A DNA stretch of 64,000 bases. Source: Paramacrobiotus metropolitanus (lineage: Eukaryota; Tardigrada; Eutardigrada; Parachela; Macrobiotidae). The stretch covers positions 620,001 through 684,000 of the forward strand of contig NW_026570251.1 of assembly GCF_019649055.1 (NCBI RefSeq). The letters are read 5' to 3'. The position numbers were made by a program, and so were the translations under genes. The notes under the pieces were generated by a model that did no database searches, was not told where the DNA came from, and worked only from the letters and a program-made list of their open reading frames with translations. Shown here in pieces: positions 1-12,100 of this stretch (position 1 is the stretch's first letter; each line of letters begins with the position of its first letter).

Positions 1-373
1 TCAAGGTAAGCCGCAGGAAAACCGCCAAGCATAAGTATAGCATCACAATTTCCCGTAATTACTGATATTTATTGCATGCATTTCTTAGAGATTCCATTTT
101 TTTTATTCTATACTTTGCCGTGTAATAACAATTTTCTAATTTCTTGCACAGTTATATTTTATCCGTATCTTCTGCCTGACCATGCTGTTCATCCGGGAAG
201 AGAAAGCCCGGCTGCTGCGCGATGCCCGTCAGCAGAAATGGCTGACCGGCATTCTACAGGGCCACGTCGTCGTCGACACGGAGCCCGACACGGCCATCAC
301 CCCGCCTCCGCCCACCTATGACGCACAAGCGGAAGAGGAACGCCACGAAGAACCACCGGCGTATTCCGTCTAG
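1..373 (+). CDS. 3' end of a membrane protein gene with C-terminal PPxY motifs (partial)
   Basis: The window opens in the last bases of an exon followed by a GTAAGC donor at position 6. The last exon starts after the TTGCACAG acceptor (ends 151) and runs 152-373, stop TAG. Translated from 152 it begins with a hydrophobic run (LYFIRIFCLTMLF), then a basic stretch (REEKARLLRDARQQK), then an acidic tail with two PPxY-type motifs, PPPTYD and PPAYSV, the second at the extreme C-terminus. This reads as the end of a transmembrane segment followed by a cytosolic tail. PPxY motifs are known to bind WW domains of NEDD4-type ubiquitin ligases, so ubiquitin-regulated trafficking is inferred. The family is not identified because the N-terminal part lies outside the window. 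An AATAAA signal is at 497-502. The gene is convergent with the epsin gene. Confidence 0.6.
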
Positions 374-409
374 ATTGTCCAACATTTTCTACATGTCTTA
401 TTCCTGTTA

Positions 410-900
410 CTCCTGATTAAAGGTCACCGTTTCTTAATCAATCTTGTTACTGCGCTTATTTTAGATAATTTTTAATGACGCAGAATTATATGCAATAATA
501 AAGGTCACCTTGAATTTAGCCACGCCGCTAGCCCACCCAGTCCGTCGTTGTTCGTTTTGAAAACCTTCAACTCAGCCACAAAATTACCAAGTCTCTGAAG
601 GCAGAAAAACTGTCCCGCGGCGGAATAATTATTCCCTATTCCTCCAATTTAGATTAGTAAAGGTCATCATGTGCTAATCAATACTTTTCCTTCGTTTAAC
701 TATTTTTATTTTTAATAACGCAGAGTTTTTAATAACGCAGAGTTCTAACCAGCAACAGGTCACCGTGAATTAAGCCACGCCTCAAGCCCTCCCAACCCGT
801 CATTATTCGTTTCGAAGACCTTTTGCTCAGTCACCAAATCGCCCAAACCCAGCGTGCAGAAAAATTGTGCCGGTGGGATGATCAATCGGCGTTTGGAGGC
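410..900. repeat. Tandem duplication (~245 bp unit) at the epsin 3' end
   Basis: Two diverged copies lie head to tail, about 410-655 and 655-900. Words such as AAAGGTCA, CTAATCAAT and AATAACGCAGAG recur 240-253 bases apart, in the same order. The unit includes the last ~45 codons of epsin and its 3' flank. The second unit carries an extra short AATAACGCAGAG duplication near 720-745. Confidence 0.75.
505..651 (-). pseudogene. Duplicated terminal coding segment of epsin (relic or alternative last exon)
   Basis: Read on the minus strand, 651-505 is open and ends with the same words as the epsin C-terminus: KTNNDGLGGLAAWLNSR then TGA, against ETNNDGLGGLEAWLNSR in the main gene. The upstream part (GQFFCLQRLGNFVAELKVF) also matches PAQFFCTLGLGDLVTEQKVF. 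It arose from the tandem duplication. The main gene already stops at 760, so this copy could be coding only as an alternative 3' exon. I see no convincing acceptor immediately upstream, so a decaying copy is more likely. The high protein-level conservation is nevertheless notable. Confidence 0.55.
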
Positions 901-3340
901 GCCGCCGTCGCTGTCATCGCCGCTGGGCGTGCACAGATCGCCGTGTGCTTGGTGTGCCGAAAGATCGATTAAATCCGGGGATAGCGGAACGGGAGAGCCG
1001 GGAAGGTGCTGTTCGGTATGTCGCAGTTCGGCGTCTTTCTGGCTGGCGGTCAGAGCGAGCTGCAAGTGCAGCGCTTCTTCCTCTTCGCTGCGCGGCTGCA
1101 GGACACTACAGCACGCGTCGCCGGTGGCCGCTTCTGCAAAAGCATTAAAAATTCGGTAACAAAGATCACGGAAAGCCTAATCGACAGAAGCCATGCAGTT
1201 TGTTCTTTTAACGGAAAATCACAACCGCTTTAACAATGATTAACTACCAAGTTCAGTGTACACTGTACATTGTAGAGCAGTGGCTATTAGTTTCTGAGCA
1301 TCGATTAGCCAGCTACAGTACAACAGGTGACCAGTAATTGTGTTAATTTAGAAAAGCTTTTTTATCCTCAAATACGGCTGATATATTGCAAAAAAACCTT
1401 TTCGGATGTACTGTTTGAAATATTTCGGAATTAATCATTCGTTTTTGCTCAGTGATCAAGAATTAATTCAGTTTTTATTTTCCGAATCTTATTTTTCTTC
1501 GTAACAACGAAAGTGAAAACCAAAACTTTAAAAATACACATTTATGTGCTTTTTTACAGCGGCGAAATTATGTACAACAGAAACAAAGCAGTTAGTAAAT
1601 AAAACTCTAAAATATGTAATCAAAAAATTATAGAAAATATTATTACACTAACATCTTTTTCAAATAACAGTCAGCATAATATCAAAAATTAATCATAAAA
1701 AAATCTGATGCATTTTGTATAACATCGGTAAATTTATTATAAATTATTTAAATTATGACAAAATCAATAACAAAAAACTGCACGATCCAATAACCGATAT
1801 CGCTGAACTTGAAACAAAATAAGAATAGTAAAAAATAATATTAACAGCATGCCGCTCTTTTTAATTAATTAAAAAGAGCGTAATTACGCTCTTACCGCAC
1901 ACCGTCCCCTTTATCTGCGGATTAGAAAGGTCAGGCGGGATTCCGTGGAAGAACTCGTGAAACTCGCGATCCTTGTACTGAACCCGCTCCCGGATGCGGC
2001 GGGCCTTCTCCCGCTCCACCGTCAACCGCCCCGCGTCGGCCATCAGACCCAGGACCTGGCCGGCCTTTTCGCGAATACGGCGCGCCGGGTTCCCGTCGGC
2101 CTCCACGAAGGGATAGCTGCGCAGCTCCCGCAACCGGTCCACGTTCATCCAGCACTGCTTGGCCACACTCTCCGGGCCGTGTTTGATCAGGTAGTCCAAC
2201 AGGACTAAAGCTTTATACACGTGCTTCCAGTTGTCCTCGTCCAAACGGAACCAGATCTCAGACAAAATTAACGGGGAGCGCGTGGCGGCCGCTTCGGCGA
2301 TCTCCGCCATCTGGGCGGCGGTCGGGCCCCACGGGTCGGTACTAATTCAAAAAAGTAAGTTCGAAGAAATTTTTCTGTTTTGAACGAATATTCAATCTTT
2401 TGTCCTTTACTTTATAGCTGTTTCTAAATTAAATAAAGTAATAAAACTTTCTAGTAAGTTAAGAAACATTTTATAATCCTTTATAATTTTACTGATTAAC
2501 TTTTACGGCCTCTAATTTTTCAGTGTGAACTTGAAGTGATTAATATCTGTGACTTTTTATTCACTGATTTATTTTTTTAACTGAATTCCAGTCCAATCGT
2601 ATAAAACTTCATGACCAACCAAATAGGAACGCATCTTTAATTTAACATGGTTAACAAAAATTCGTAGAGCAGGGGCTATAACCCGTAAGAAACCGAAGAC
2701 GTTAAATACATAGTTGCTGCTACGCTGAATATTTTCTCAGAAGTTTGTAAATACGTAGTTGTAATTTCAAACAGTTTATGTTTCTTACGAACATTTTTGC
2801 TCTAATTTTTAAAGCAATTTAAATTTGATCATTTATTTGTTATATAAGCGGTATATTAGTCCGTCGGAATTCTGTCACAATCATAACCGACATCATCACA
2901 TTACTCCATTAAATATGAAAAGTATAAAATTCAGCAAAGAAGGTTGCAAATTAAAAAGAAAAATATTTATTTACCAAAAACGCCAGCATTACGTACTTTT
3001 GCATTACGTAAATATTGCTTCTAGTATTCATACCTCGTAGTTAGGTCGATTGCCAAGTAAGTACTCGTAAGTCGCACGTACCTCTGTAGAGTACGTACTA
3101 GTACGCATACAAATGTCGTTTTGACATGAATTTTGATAAAAAATTATCACAAGCGGTTCTTCTTGAATATTTTTCCGACTTAGGATAAATAAATCAATGC
3201 CCAACGAAATGGGGATTTTCTGCTGTACGTACGCCCGATACGTACCTGGTGCACTCGCGGATCTGCACCTGGATGGGATCGGTGATGGTGGTATCTAGTT
3301 TGTAAATGGCGCGACGACACGCCCGGTGCAGACTGTGCAT
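760..3340 (-). CDS. EPN: Epsin: ENTH domain and ubiquitin-interacting motif, endocytic clathrin adaptor
   Basis: Three exons: 3340-3246, 2341-1896 and 1133-760, joined in phase (AG|T, then G|AA), giving about 304 residues. The ENTH domain fills residues 1-150: VQIREC, then DPWGP, then NWKHVYKALVLLDYLIKHG, then RIREKAGQVLGLM. In epsins this domain binds PtdIns(4,5)P2 and bends membrane. Residues 196-215 (SEEEEALHLQLALTASQ) are a ubiquitin-interacting motif, and LIDLS at 235-239 resembles a clathrin box. The protein is much shorter than usual epsins (500-650 residues), and I see no DPW or NPF repeats. The start chosen is the Met of MHSLHRACRR, which aligns with the family N-terminus; the frame stays open upstream to 3496. 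It is head-to-head with the AP-1 sigma gene. Confidence 0.88.
1134..1895 (-). other. Epsin intron 2
   Basis: AT-rich intron with a GTAAGA donor (1895-1890) and a TTTTGCAG acceptor (ends at 1134). I see nothing else in it apart from A/T runs. Confidence 0.7.
2342..3245 (-). other. Epsin intron 1
   Basis: Intron with a GTACGT donor at 3245-3240 and a TGAATTAG acceptor just above 2341. AT-rich. A short stretch near 3050-3110 is dense in GTAC-containing words. No other feature seen. Confidence 0.7.
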
Positions 3341-3924
3341 TTCAGTGAGGAGTACGAGGAATCCAGGCAGAATATAGTTCCAGCAGAGAATACGACTGAC
3401 AGTGTAGAGTACGCACCATTTAACCAGGAACCCCGCAACGCGGATCAGCGTTCTCACGGGTGTGGAGTGTGGGTCGCCGTGTCGCCGCGATGACATCGTT
3501 ACTTGGGAACATACTACTGCAAACTTCCTAATTATTGCCGGAATCGTTCTCCTGGAATTAAATACTACAGATTTGTTTTTGATTTTTTAAAGTTTATTCA
3601 AATTTAAATTTTAAAAAGTAGTGCTCGCACATTTTTCGTTAGTTTTTGGTTGAAATACTTGAGAAAATCGAAATTCCCTTAAAACACAGCTCGGCACGCC
3701 ACCGACATGTGCCTCGTCACGGCACGCCACCGTGTTTTTCCGTGTTGCGAACTCAGCGAAATTCTTCGCAGAATTTTTGCCTGAAGCTTGGGCCGAGTTT
3801 CATGGGAAGTCGTCTTCCAAACTTTTGTTTCTGACCTACAAAAAATAATTGGGAATTTTTTTTGGCGTTTAAGCTGTGATGTTCATCAGTGAATCTCGTG
3901 GAATTGCGTGGAGATTACCAGAAA
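3341..3924. promoter_or_regulatory. Shared upstream region of epsin (-) and AP-1 sigma (+)
   Basis: About 584 bases separate the two divergent start codons. The part nearest epsin (3341-3496) keeps an open minus-strand frame and may be 5' leader or an N-terminal extension. Around 3690-3735 the word GGCACGCCACCG recurs (GGCACGCCACCGACATG and GGCACGCCACCGTG). No clear TATA box. A bidirectional promoter is inferred from the layout only. Confidence 0.45.
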
Positions 3925-6776
3925 ATGGTACAGTTCGAATGTCGATACTGCTGTGCATGATTCGTGTTTGAACATGTTTTGCCAGCTGCGCGTGTGTTGT
4001 TGATTGACAGATTTGTCATTTTCTGTCGTTTGATAGATTCAGTTCCTGCTGTTGTTCAGTCGGCAAGGTAAACTGCGCCTGCAGAAATGGTACGCGTCGT
4101 ACGAGGAGAAGCAGAAGCGGAAAGTGTCCCGCGAGCTGATCAATCTCATCCTGCAGCGCAAATCCAAAACCAGCAACATTCTCGAATGGAAGGATCTCAA
4201 AGTCATCTATAAACGGTACGTTTTCCCCGTGCGGAGGTTGCGCAGTATTTTCATGCACTTTACGTTGTTTATTATTTTTCTGGAAACGGTAAAATAATCA
4301 ATTTCCATCAGGATGAAGTAGAGACTGCACGATGTTGTCGATACGCAGTAAAATTTTGAAAAATTTTATTGAATGCGGCGCGAGGGGTTTATATTCTGTA
4401 TACTGCTTTACTTGCTTTACTATGGGGCGATCTAGTACAGAATTTAGAGAGCATCCGTTATGTTATTCGCGCAAATTAAATTGGATTTTTATTTTTTAAT
4501 AAAGTAAGTAGTCACCGCGTTATTTATAGAGCAAATTACAGATATGAAGTCAAAGTAAAAAGTGCAGAACTACTATTGAAATTTTTTTTGATTTATGTTT
4601 TTACACAAAAAAAGTTTTGTAGAATTTTTAAGGGAATATTCTGTTTGTAAACTGGATTATTACTCGAGTAGTCGTCACTCGTCAGCGGTTTTGTGTTGTC
4701 AATAAATGGAATGAGCAAATCAGTAGCCAGTACTCTACGATGCTTCGGTAAATGTGAGTTGTCTAGCGTCTTTATTTGGTCCGCTGAGTTTCTTTCCATA
4801 CAATTTTCCAGCATCATGGCGATACTATTTTTTATTGTCGGTTTTTTAGAATTGTCATGTTTTTATTTTTCATAATTTAACGTTCCATGGATTTATTTTG
4901 AATAATTTAATTTCGGGATATTATTCTAGTTTCGGTAAATTTCTGATGGAGCTTTGCGCTTGTTTTTTTTCTTGGCTGCTTTCAACATTTCCTAATTTTG
5001 TAGCAGTAGTGTTTGGTTAATACTGTCATATCTACGAATCGAAATAAAGAAACAAGATTCAACAGCTCTAATAATGCGCGTACAAGTACAGTTTAACTTT
5101 TCATAAATGCCTAAATCTTTTGGTTGATTGTTTTTATTTTCATAATTCAATTTTCCATTGATTTTTTTTAAATAATGTGATTCCGACTTTTATTTTAGTT
5201 TCTGTAAATAAACTCCCATGGATTTTTGCGGATATTTTTTTTGGCTACTGTCAACAGCTTTAATAACGCGCCTACAATTTAACTTTCCATAAATAATTCT
5301 TTTGGTTTATTGTTTATATTTTCATAATTTAATTCTTCATGGATTTTATATTTTTAAAAAATGTGATTTCGGGCTATTATTTTAGTTTTGATAAATAAAT
5401 TTCTCATGGAGTTTTGCGGGTGTTTTTCTTAGCTACTGTCAACAGCGCAGATAATGCGCCTACAATTTGATAAATAACCGGATGTGTATTTTGTGGTGAC
5501 AGATATGCCAGCCTGTATTTCTGCTGCGCGGTGCAGTCGACGGATAATGAACTGCTGACCCTGGAGATCATCCACCGCTACGTGGAGCTGCTGGATAAAT
5601 ACTTTGGCTCGGTGTGCGAGCTGGACATTATCTTCAACTTCGAGAAGGCCTACTTCATCCTGGACGAGTTCATCCTGGCCGGCGAAGTGCAGGAGACCAG
5701 CAAGAAGAACGTCCTCAAGGCCGTCGCGGCGCAGGATATCCTCCAGGAGGTGGGCGTGGTTTTGTGGGGAATTGATTTTTCTTATATATTAGAAATAGTT
5801 ATTATACATTAATTTCTAATTAATTACGACCGAAGACGGTGATTTTAATTGATAGACGGAAGAATTTGTATTTAATTGCCACGGGAAAGAGAAATTTTTT
5901 TAAATAATAGTTTAGACCAATATTGCTGCGGGAAAATGTTTTTGTTATAAAACATAAAAAATTAGAATAAATAATCTATATTTATGTAATTATGACCAAA
6001 GATTGTGATTTTAATTTGATGGCGGAATAATTTGTCTTTAATTACCATGAAAAATAAGAATTTTAACACAGTGGTCGGGATAACATAATTACTGCATTAT
6101 TAATAAATTATATTATTATATTTAATTTGATAAAATAATGTTTGATGTGCCGCATAAAAAGGTAAATTTTGAAGTAAAAATCGGATTGGTACTGATATAA
6201 TTGCCATCCAGTTTTTGTCGCCGCTGCGTACTTCATAACCAGTCAATGATTTCTTCTGCAGCGCGCGTAGGTGCAGTTGGCAGAAATAATGTAACTGGAA
6301 TTTGGAATTATTTAAGAAGTTCGGGAAATTTTTGTAAAACAGAAATCCAGCTAATAAACGTACTTTTATTTTACGTTTATCGGGAAGTAAAAACTTGAAT
6401 TACTAAACCGTTGTACAATTTATTTGAGCTTACGGTGACGGGTGAACCTATTTCTGGTGTTTTTTGGTATCCCCCTAATGCCACTGTTCTACATCGGTTA
6501 GTACTGAGCATAGCATATGTGGTACGTACGGTCTGATCAGTGATTTGTTTCGTAAAATTAATTTAATTACTGTAGCCGCTAGATGAAGTGGCTCCACTTT
6601 TAGATCCGCCCGCTGCCTGCACCTGGCCGGGCATTGAGCACGAGCCTTCCTCCCACTGGGAGGCGCGCACTTTGCTTTTCGATATTAGTACTGTACTGTT
6701 ATTAACTGTTCTGCCCCTGCCAGGGGCACCCCAAAAACCACAACAAACCAGATTTATAAATCGGAAACTATCCTAG
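3925..6776 (+). CDS. AP1S: AP-1 clathrin adaptor complex, sigma subunit
   Basis: Exon 2 (4037-4215) encodes [19 protein letters not shown], ending in DLKVIYKR. Exon 3 (5503-5749) encodes [29 protein letters not shown] and [20 protein letters not shown]. This is near-diagnostic of the AP-1 sigma longin fold, which binds the gamma subunit at the trans-Golgi/endosome and forms part of the dileucine-signal pocket. Exon 1 is probably just ATG at 3925-3927 followed by a GTACAG donor; a first coding exon holding only Met is known in this family. The junction R (CG|A) is in phase. The C-terminus is uncertain: a phase-0 exon at 6576-6776 ([17 protein letters not shown]..., 66 residues) after TTACTGTAG fits. 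It would make the protein about 209 residues instead of ~158, and the ending does not resemble known tails. Confidence 0.85.
4871..5478. repeat. Imperfect tandem repeat in AP-1 sigma intron 2
   Basis: Three head-to-tail units start at about 4871, 5141 and 5331. Each opens with CATAATTTAA-like sequence, then a ...CATGGATTT... block, a TTTTAGTTT block, and ends with CTACTGTCAACAG, AATGCGCCTACAATTT. The basic period is about 190 bases. Unit 1 carries an extra ~80 bases (about 4985-5065) and unit 3 is cut short by exon 3. Confidence 0.75.
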
Positions 6777-6974
6777 CTGTGACATTATGCTCTTACAATA
6801 ATTATCGTACGTTGCTAAAATTAAGAAACTCAGTAAAACATGTAGAACGTCAGCATCAGAGTGAAAATTGTTTGAAATCAAACACAATTCTGCACGGAGC
6901 AATGTGTGTATATTGGGCCTGCATTTTCCCGTATACCAGACTCTGTGGAGCCACTTCATCCAGCGGCTACAGTA
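6568..6974. repeat. Inverted repeat around the putative AP-1 sigma last exon
   Basis: The 30 bases at 6568-6597 (TACTGTAGCCGCTAGATGAAG...) recur as the reverse complement at 6945-6974 with one mismatch, 347 bases apart. The left arm contains the putative splice acceptor and first codons of the last AP-1 sigma exon. It could be a fold-back element whose arm was exonised, or a local inverted duplication. Confidence 0.7.
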
Positions 6975-7394
6975 CAGTGCCGCTATTTCGGTTTCTCTGG
7001 ACAATCGTGTCCAGTGGGAAATATAGAAAATTTACAACTTTTAAAATAACTTCAGCATCAACGGGAAACAGCGCCGCTTTAAAGGGACTAGGCTCGAAAA
7101 AAAATACTGTTTGATTTCGGTCTGCGTAGTAAAATAGGTTAACAAATAACTTCATTATATAGCCAAATTAAACGGCGTAATTACTAACAGAATTTCATTT
7201 TTTAAGAGGTGTTTTCCCTTTTCTTTAGCATCTTTTAGGCGTTAATCGTTGAATGGTTAAAATAACTTACGAATTTATTTTACTTGTTAGACAAAATAGA
7301 GTGGCATAATTGGCAACTGTTATTTTTGTTTAGGATGAAACCCCGCAAGGATTACTGGATGATCACGGATTAGGCTGAATAAACGCACAGCTGC

Positions 7395-8700
7395 TGTTTT
7401 CCTGTGGATGCCACAAGTTTGTCTTCAGTCAAGCGAATTCTCATTCCCAAAGTTCCTGTTTTAATTTCTTCTCCAAATTCTGAATTTATTTGTTCCTGTA
7501 TCTTGTGCATACAGCGCTTTAACATTAATTAATCCGTGCAGGTGTTTTGTATACGGAATTAACAAACCAGAGCGTCTTCCGCAAGAATAAGAAAAATCAG
7601 AAAAAAATTTAGCCATTTATTTGGTTCCGGTTATTGACCGAAAAGTAATAATCTCATTACCAAATTAATGATAATTTAATAAATCATAAAAATTATGATT
7701 ACTATAAATAATAATGCAATCATTTAATAAATAATAATTTAAATTTAAAAATTGAAGCCAACACCCCGTCGAAATAAACACCATTCATGTCGTTTCCCTG
7801 TGACTAGTTTGATCATTGTCGAGACAAAAATTCATTGAGAAAGTCGAAGAAAAAACCACCAAGAAAAATCCCCGTTAAAAAAAAACTCCCATGAACCTGA
7901 AACGGTACACCATGCGTATACGGTACACCTCACGCATAAGGCGACCTTTCATATAACTTTTACGTAGCCGCATTTGACTTTTTTCGCTGAATCTGCAGCC
8001 ACTGCACTATGACATGGTTCAACGTGTTAGCTTGCGTGTGCGCGTATTATCGCTTTATCGGCATTCGGCAATAGTAACAGTATTTTTCTAAAAATTCCAG
8101 CCTGATTGTAAATAATATGGAATAATCGGCAAATTTAGCCGAAACCCTGTACAGTAATTACCGGTAATTCATGATGAATCGCATGGAAAACGGCACGGAA
8201 CTGTGAAGGATAGTATTAAACTTCGCGACAATCCTGGACGATCAATGGTTAATTATTATGTTTTTAATTTTGCTATTTCTATTATTTTTTAGAATTATTT
8301 TTTCTGTTCATGCCACATTTGTCTGCAGTCAAGTGAATTTCCATTTCCACAAATCCGGTTTTAATTCTTCCTCAGATTTTGAATCTATTTTTTCCTGCGT
8401 CCTCTGCATGCAGCGCTTCAATATTAATCATGCAGATACCTCGTACTTTGTATACGAATTAACAAACCAGAACGCCTTCAGCGGAGAATAATAAAAATCA
8501 GCTAAAAATCCGAACCATTTTTTTCGGTTAGAACAATGACCGAAAAATCAGAAGGAACCTTACAAAATGAAAGCCAAAACCCCGCCGAAATAAACACCTC
8601 TCTTGTCGCTTGCCCGCGTGACTAGTTTGATCATTCTTGAGACAAAAATTCATTGAGAAAATCGAAGAAGAAAACCACCAAGACAAAACCCCGTTAAAAC
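7395..8700. repeat. Large direct repeat (two ~450 bp diverged copies)
   Basis: Blocks 7410-7615 and 8308-8520 match (for example GTATACGAATTAACAAACCAGA, read here in two parts, then CGCCTTC/CGTCTTC). Blocks 7755-7890 and 8573-8700 match (GACTAGTTTGATCATT, GACAAAAATTCATTGAGAAA). Order is the same in both, so this is a tandem segmental duplication with indels. No coding potential recognised. It lies between AP-1 sigma and APBA. Confidence 0.75.
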
Positions 8701-9125
8701 ACAGTTAAAATTCCTTAAAACCCGCCGAAAACTTCGGGAAGAGATTCTACGCTTCCGGCACTGTGGAAACGCTCCAGAAATAATATTTTCGGTCGAAGAC
8801 GCATCGATAAAAAAATTTCCAATCGGAGAAAATCGGAAAATGTTGGCAAAATAATTCGCAGCCGGAAAAATCGGCGTTTGACGGGAAAAATGCCGCAAAA
8901 TCACCGTTTTTTTGCTGCAAAAAATTGCTGATTGGTTGGAAAATGTTGCAAAAATTGGCAATCGGGTGGGCAAATAAATTCCTCAACTGGTTGAAAAAAT
9001 CGCGCAAAAATCGCCGGTTGACGGGAAAAATTCAGCAAAACTCGCTGATTGGTTCAGTAATAAAAATTTCGCAAAAAAATCTCATTTGGCTGGCACAATT
9101 CCGCAAAAATTAGGGGTCGACGGAA
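8700..9125. repeat. Degenerate A-rich short tandem array downstream of APBA
   Basis: Phrases of the type GGTTGACGGGAAAAAT, GCAAAAATCGCC, GATTGGTTGGAAAA and GCAAAA(A)T(T) recur every 30-60 bases. The block ends 18 bases before the APBA stop codon at 9143. It probably forms or flanks the 3' UTR. Confidence 0.55.
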
Positions 9126-9142
9126 AAATCCCCGTTTTCCGG

Positions 9143-12100
9143 TTAAATATACACCGGGATGTCTTGTCCCGTTAACAAGCGGAAGATGGACGAGGGCATG
9201 GTCTTGAGTTGGATCTCGCCGACGGAATGCGCGAGCATGTTGACGATCATGTCGTGGTTGGTGGCGACGACGCTCTGGTTGTTGATCTCGATGATGCGGT
9301 GGCCGACGCGGATGCCGCCGCGCTCGGCGATGCCGCCGCGTAGTAATGAGCAGATGATGCCGTTCTGCACGCTGAAACCGAGCTGATAGCGGGTGTCCGG
9401 GCGTTTGATCTTCACTTCCACCACCGGCGGACAGGCGACTACCGTCAGCTTCACCACCGTGTGATTTTTCACGTTCTGCAAACATCCAAACCCGTGTCAG
9501 GAAAAACCTGCCATACTTAATAAAATATCCACGTGAAAATTCGCAAAATTTTGTACACATTTTGTAACAACTGGAAAACAACTCGATAAAGCCCATAATA
9601 AATTTGCACGATTGATATAAATAATTAATTAATTATAAATAAATGAAAATAAATAATATAAATAAATATAAATAAACAAATAATATAAATAATAATATAA
9701 TGTAAATAATTAATATAACAAACAAAATATAGAGAAGTAGAAGTATCGAAAATACTTGACAAATTCTACGGTAAACAGGATATCATCCCATAAACTTCTA
9801 CCAAACGCATCTGGTCTATGGTTCTCAGTTTAGAAAAAAGTATTTGTTTGTATTTAAGATCATAGTCGTAATTCATTGTAAATCGCATCCGCCAAACGGT
9901 TAAAGCCATACACATTCGCTTACTCACTGCACTACGCTGCTACCATACAAGACTCGCCACTTGATGTTAATTACCGGTTAGGCCGCAGTCTTATTACCGC
10001 TTAGTTGTGGATGCTGTTGTACGTAACAGACATAAATCAGATTTTCCCATTTATTTTGCAACAATTTCCAGGCGCCATCGTTTCTTCTTCTTCAGTGAAG
10101 TATGTTCTTGGTTTTTAAATTTTTTTATTTAATGCAGAAACTTTATTACTTTATGTTCAATTCGCAACCGTTTTTTCCCGAATAATTTTCTCATTAAATA
10201 CGGTGCCTTGCATCAACAAAAAAGTAGTTTGTTTTACTAAATTAAGAGGGAACATTTTCCTCTAATATTTAAATACAGCTGCCTGTGCCGGATTTTCCAG
10301 CTGTCGTCTGCCGGCACGCACAGCAAAGTGCGTGATTAGGAAAATGTAACCATAGATATTTCTCTATAAACGGAAAACAATTTAACAACAATCCGTGAAA
10401 AAATTTGCAAAACTCGATAAAACTGAATAATGAATGGAATAATTTGTATCAAGTAAAGAACATTCGCAAAATTTTGGACAAATTTTGCAGTACAGTACAG
10501 TACAAAAAAAAACTAATTTTATACAACTGTGACAAAAATCGCCAAATTTTGTAATTATTCTGCGACGAATAAGAGTAAAGAAAAAAACAAGAAAAATACC
10601 GAACATTTAAAACAAAACCACTAAATAACGCTGGGAATACAAATGTACAATCGCACTTGTTTGCTACACAATATTAATCTAATGACGAACAATCGCCTCT
10701 ATGTCTTGGATTTATTTTATTTTTTTTAGCAAATATTTTTTTAGCAATCATTGTTATTTTTTATATTGTTTTAATTTTTATCAGGATTTTTATTGGCAAC
10801 ATAACGCACGCAACACGCCAGTTCCAGTGTCCGCCGTGTTCTTGCACTGACCTTGATGGCGTTCTGGCAGTGGGCCAGCGGCAGGCCGACCAGACTGATG
10901 CCGTCGATGGAGATGAGCTGGTCGCCGATGCTGAGCTTCCCGCAGCGGGCCGCCGGTCCCGTGGGGCACATGTTGGCGATGATGACCGTGGGCAGCATAC
11001 TGCCCCAGCCCGACTCCACAATCACCATGCCCAGGATCTCCCCCTTGGACTTGGGAATCACCACCTACAATCCATCCATCATTTTTTATTCCTATTTATG
11101 CATTTTTATTATATTTTATTATTATTTATTTTCACCTTTTTTTCGGGACAACATTTACGATCCTTTCCGGTTGTTTTACCTTATTCTATTTATTTTCCGT
11201 TTTTGATAAACTGAGATTTAAATTAAAATGATTTTAAATGTGCAATGGAGAAATTATCACCTAATTTAATTACAATTTATGGGGATTTCTGGGATTTATT
11301 TTGCTTTCCGACGAAAAAATGTTTTCAGGATCACTGACATCCAGGAAAGCTTAATAGCACTGTTTTCTCCATTTCTCGGTCAACTCGCAAACAAATTATA
11401 ATATAATTTCATAAATTACCCTTTCCTAAAGGGTAAAAAATGTAACTGGATTTACAAAATATGACGTAATTCCATCACAGTTTATAATTATCACAATTTA
11501 TAATTAGTTCTTCAATTTATTCCTTCTAGGAAAAAATTTGTATATAATTGTATTATTACATATCCACGGAAAACGCTCGTTTGTACAGTTTATTATAAAG
11601 CACACGTCAGTTAAACGAGTTGTCAGCAAAAGCGTGACATCGCGCTACGTGACATCGCACTACGATATCCACAACATGTTGTTCGGCATTTCTACATGTT
11701 ATGTGTTCCAAGTTTTGGAAAAAATACAGAACAATTATAAGTTACATTTTTTTCACCGAAAACCAACGGTGGTTGCAGTTGCATTCTATGGCCGACCTGC
11801 TAGGAAGTTTAAGCTGAAAATACGAAAAACTTTCCGCGCACCGGAGGCAGCTGCCATTTATAAAACAAAACATTTAGAGGAACTTTCGAAGCATTCGTTG
11901 TTTTAAATTCAAATTTTCTTCCAAGTGGTTTTCCCTTTGTTTTCCCGTCATAAAAAATTCACAAAACCCACGGTATTCTTTTAATTTCGAATTACTGAAA
12001 AACATAATGCATATCAATATTAATTTGTACCACAAATGGCAAATATTTATTTACTCAGATACGCCATCATGACATCGATATGACGGTGTCTAGCGAAATA

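Noticed and set aside
3341-3496. 52-residue N-terminal extension of epsin starting at 3496
   Set aside because: The ENTH domain begins at the Met at 3340 as in known epsins. The extension is hydrophobic and unlike the family, so it is more likely 5' leader.
9806-10347. The ~540 bp repeat as a solo long terminal repeat
   Set aside because: No TG...CA ends, no target-site duplication and no internal element seen, so there is no basis for that class.
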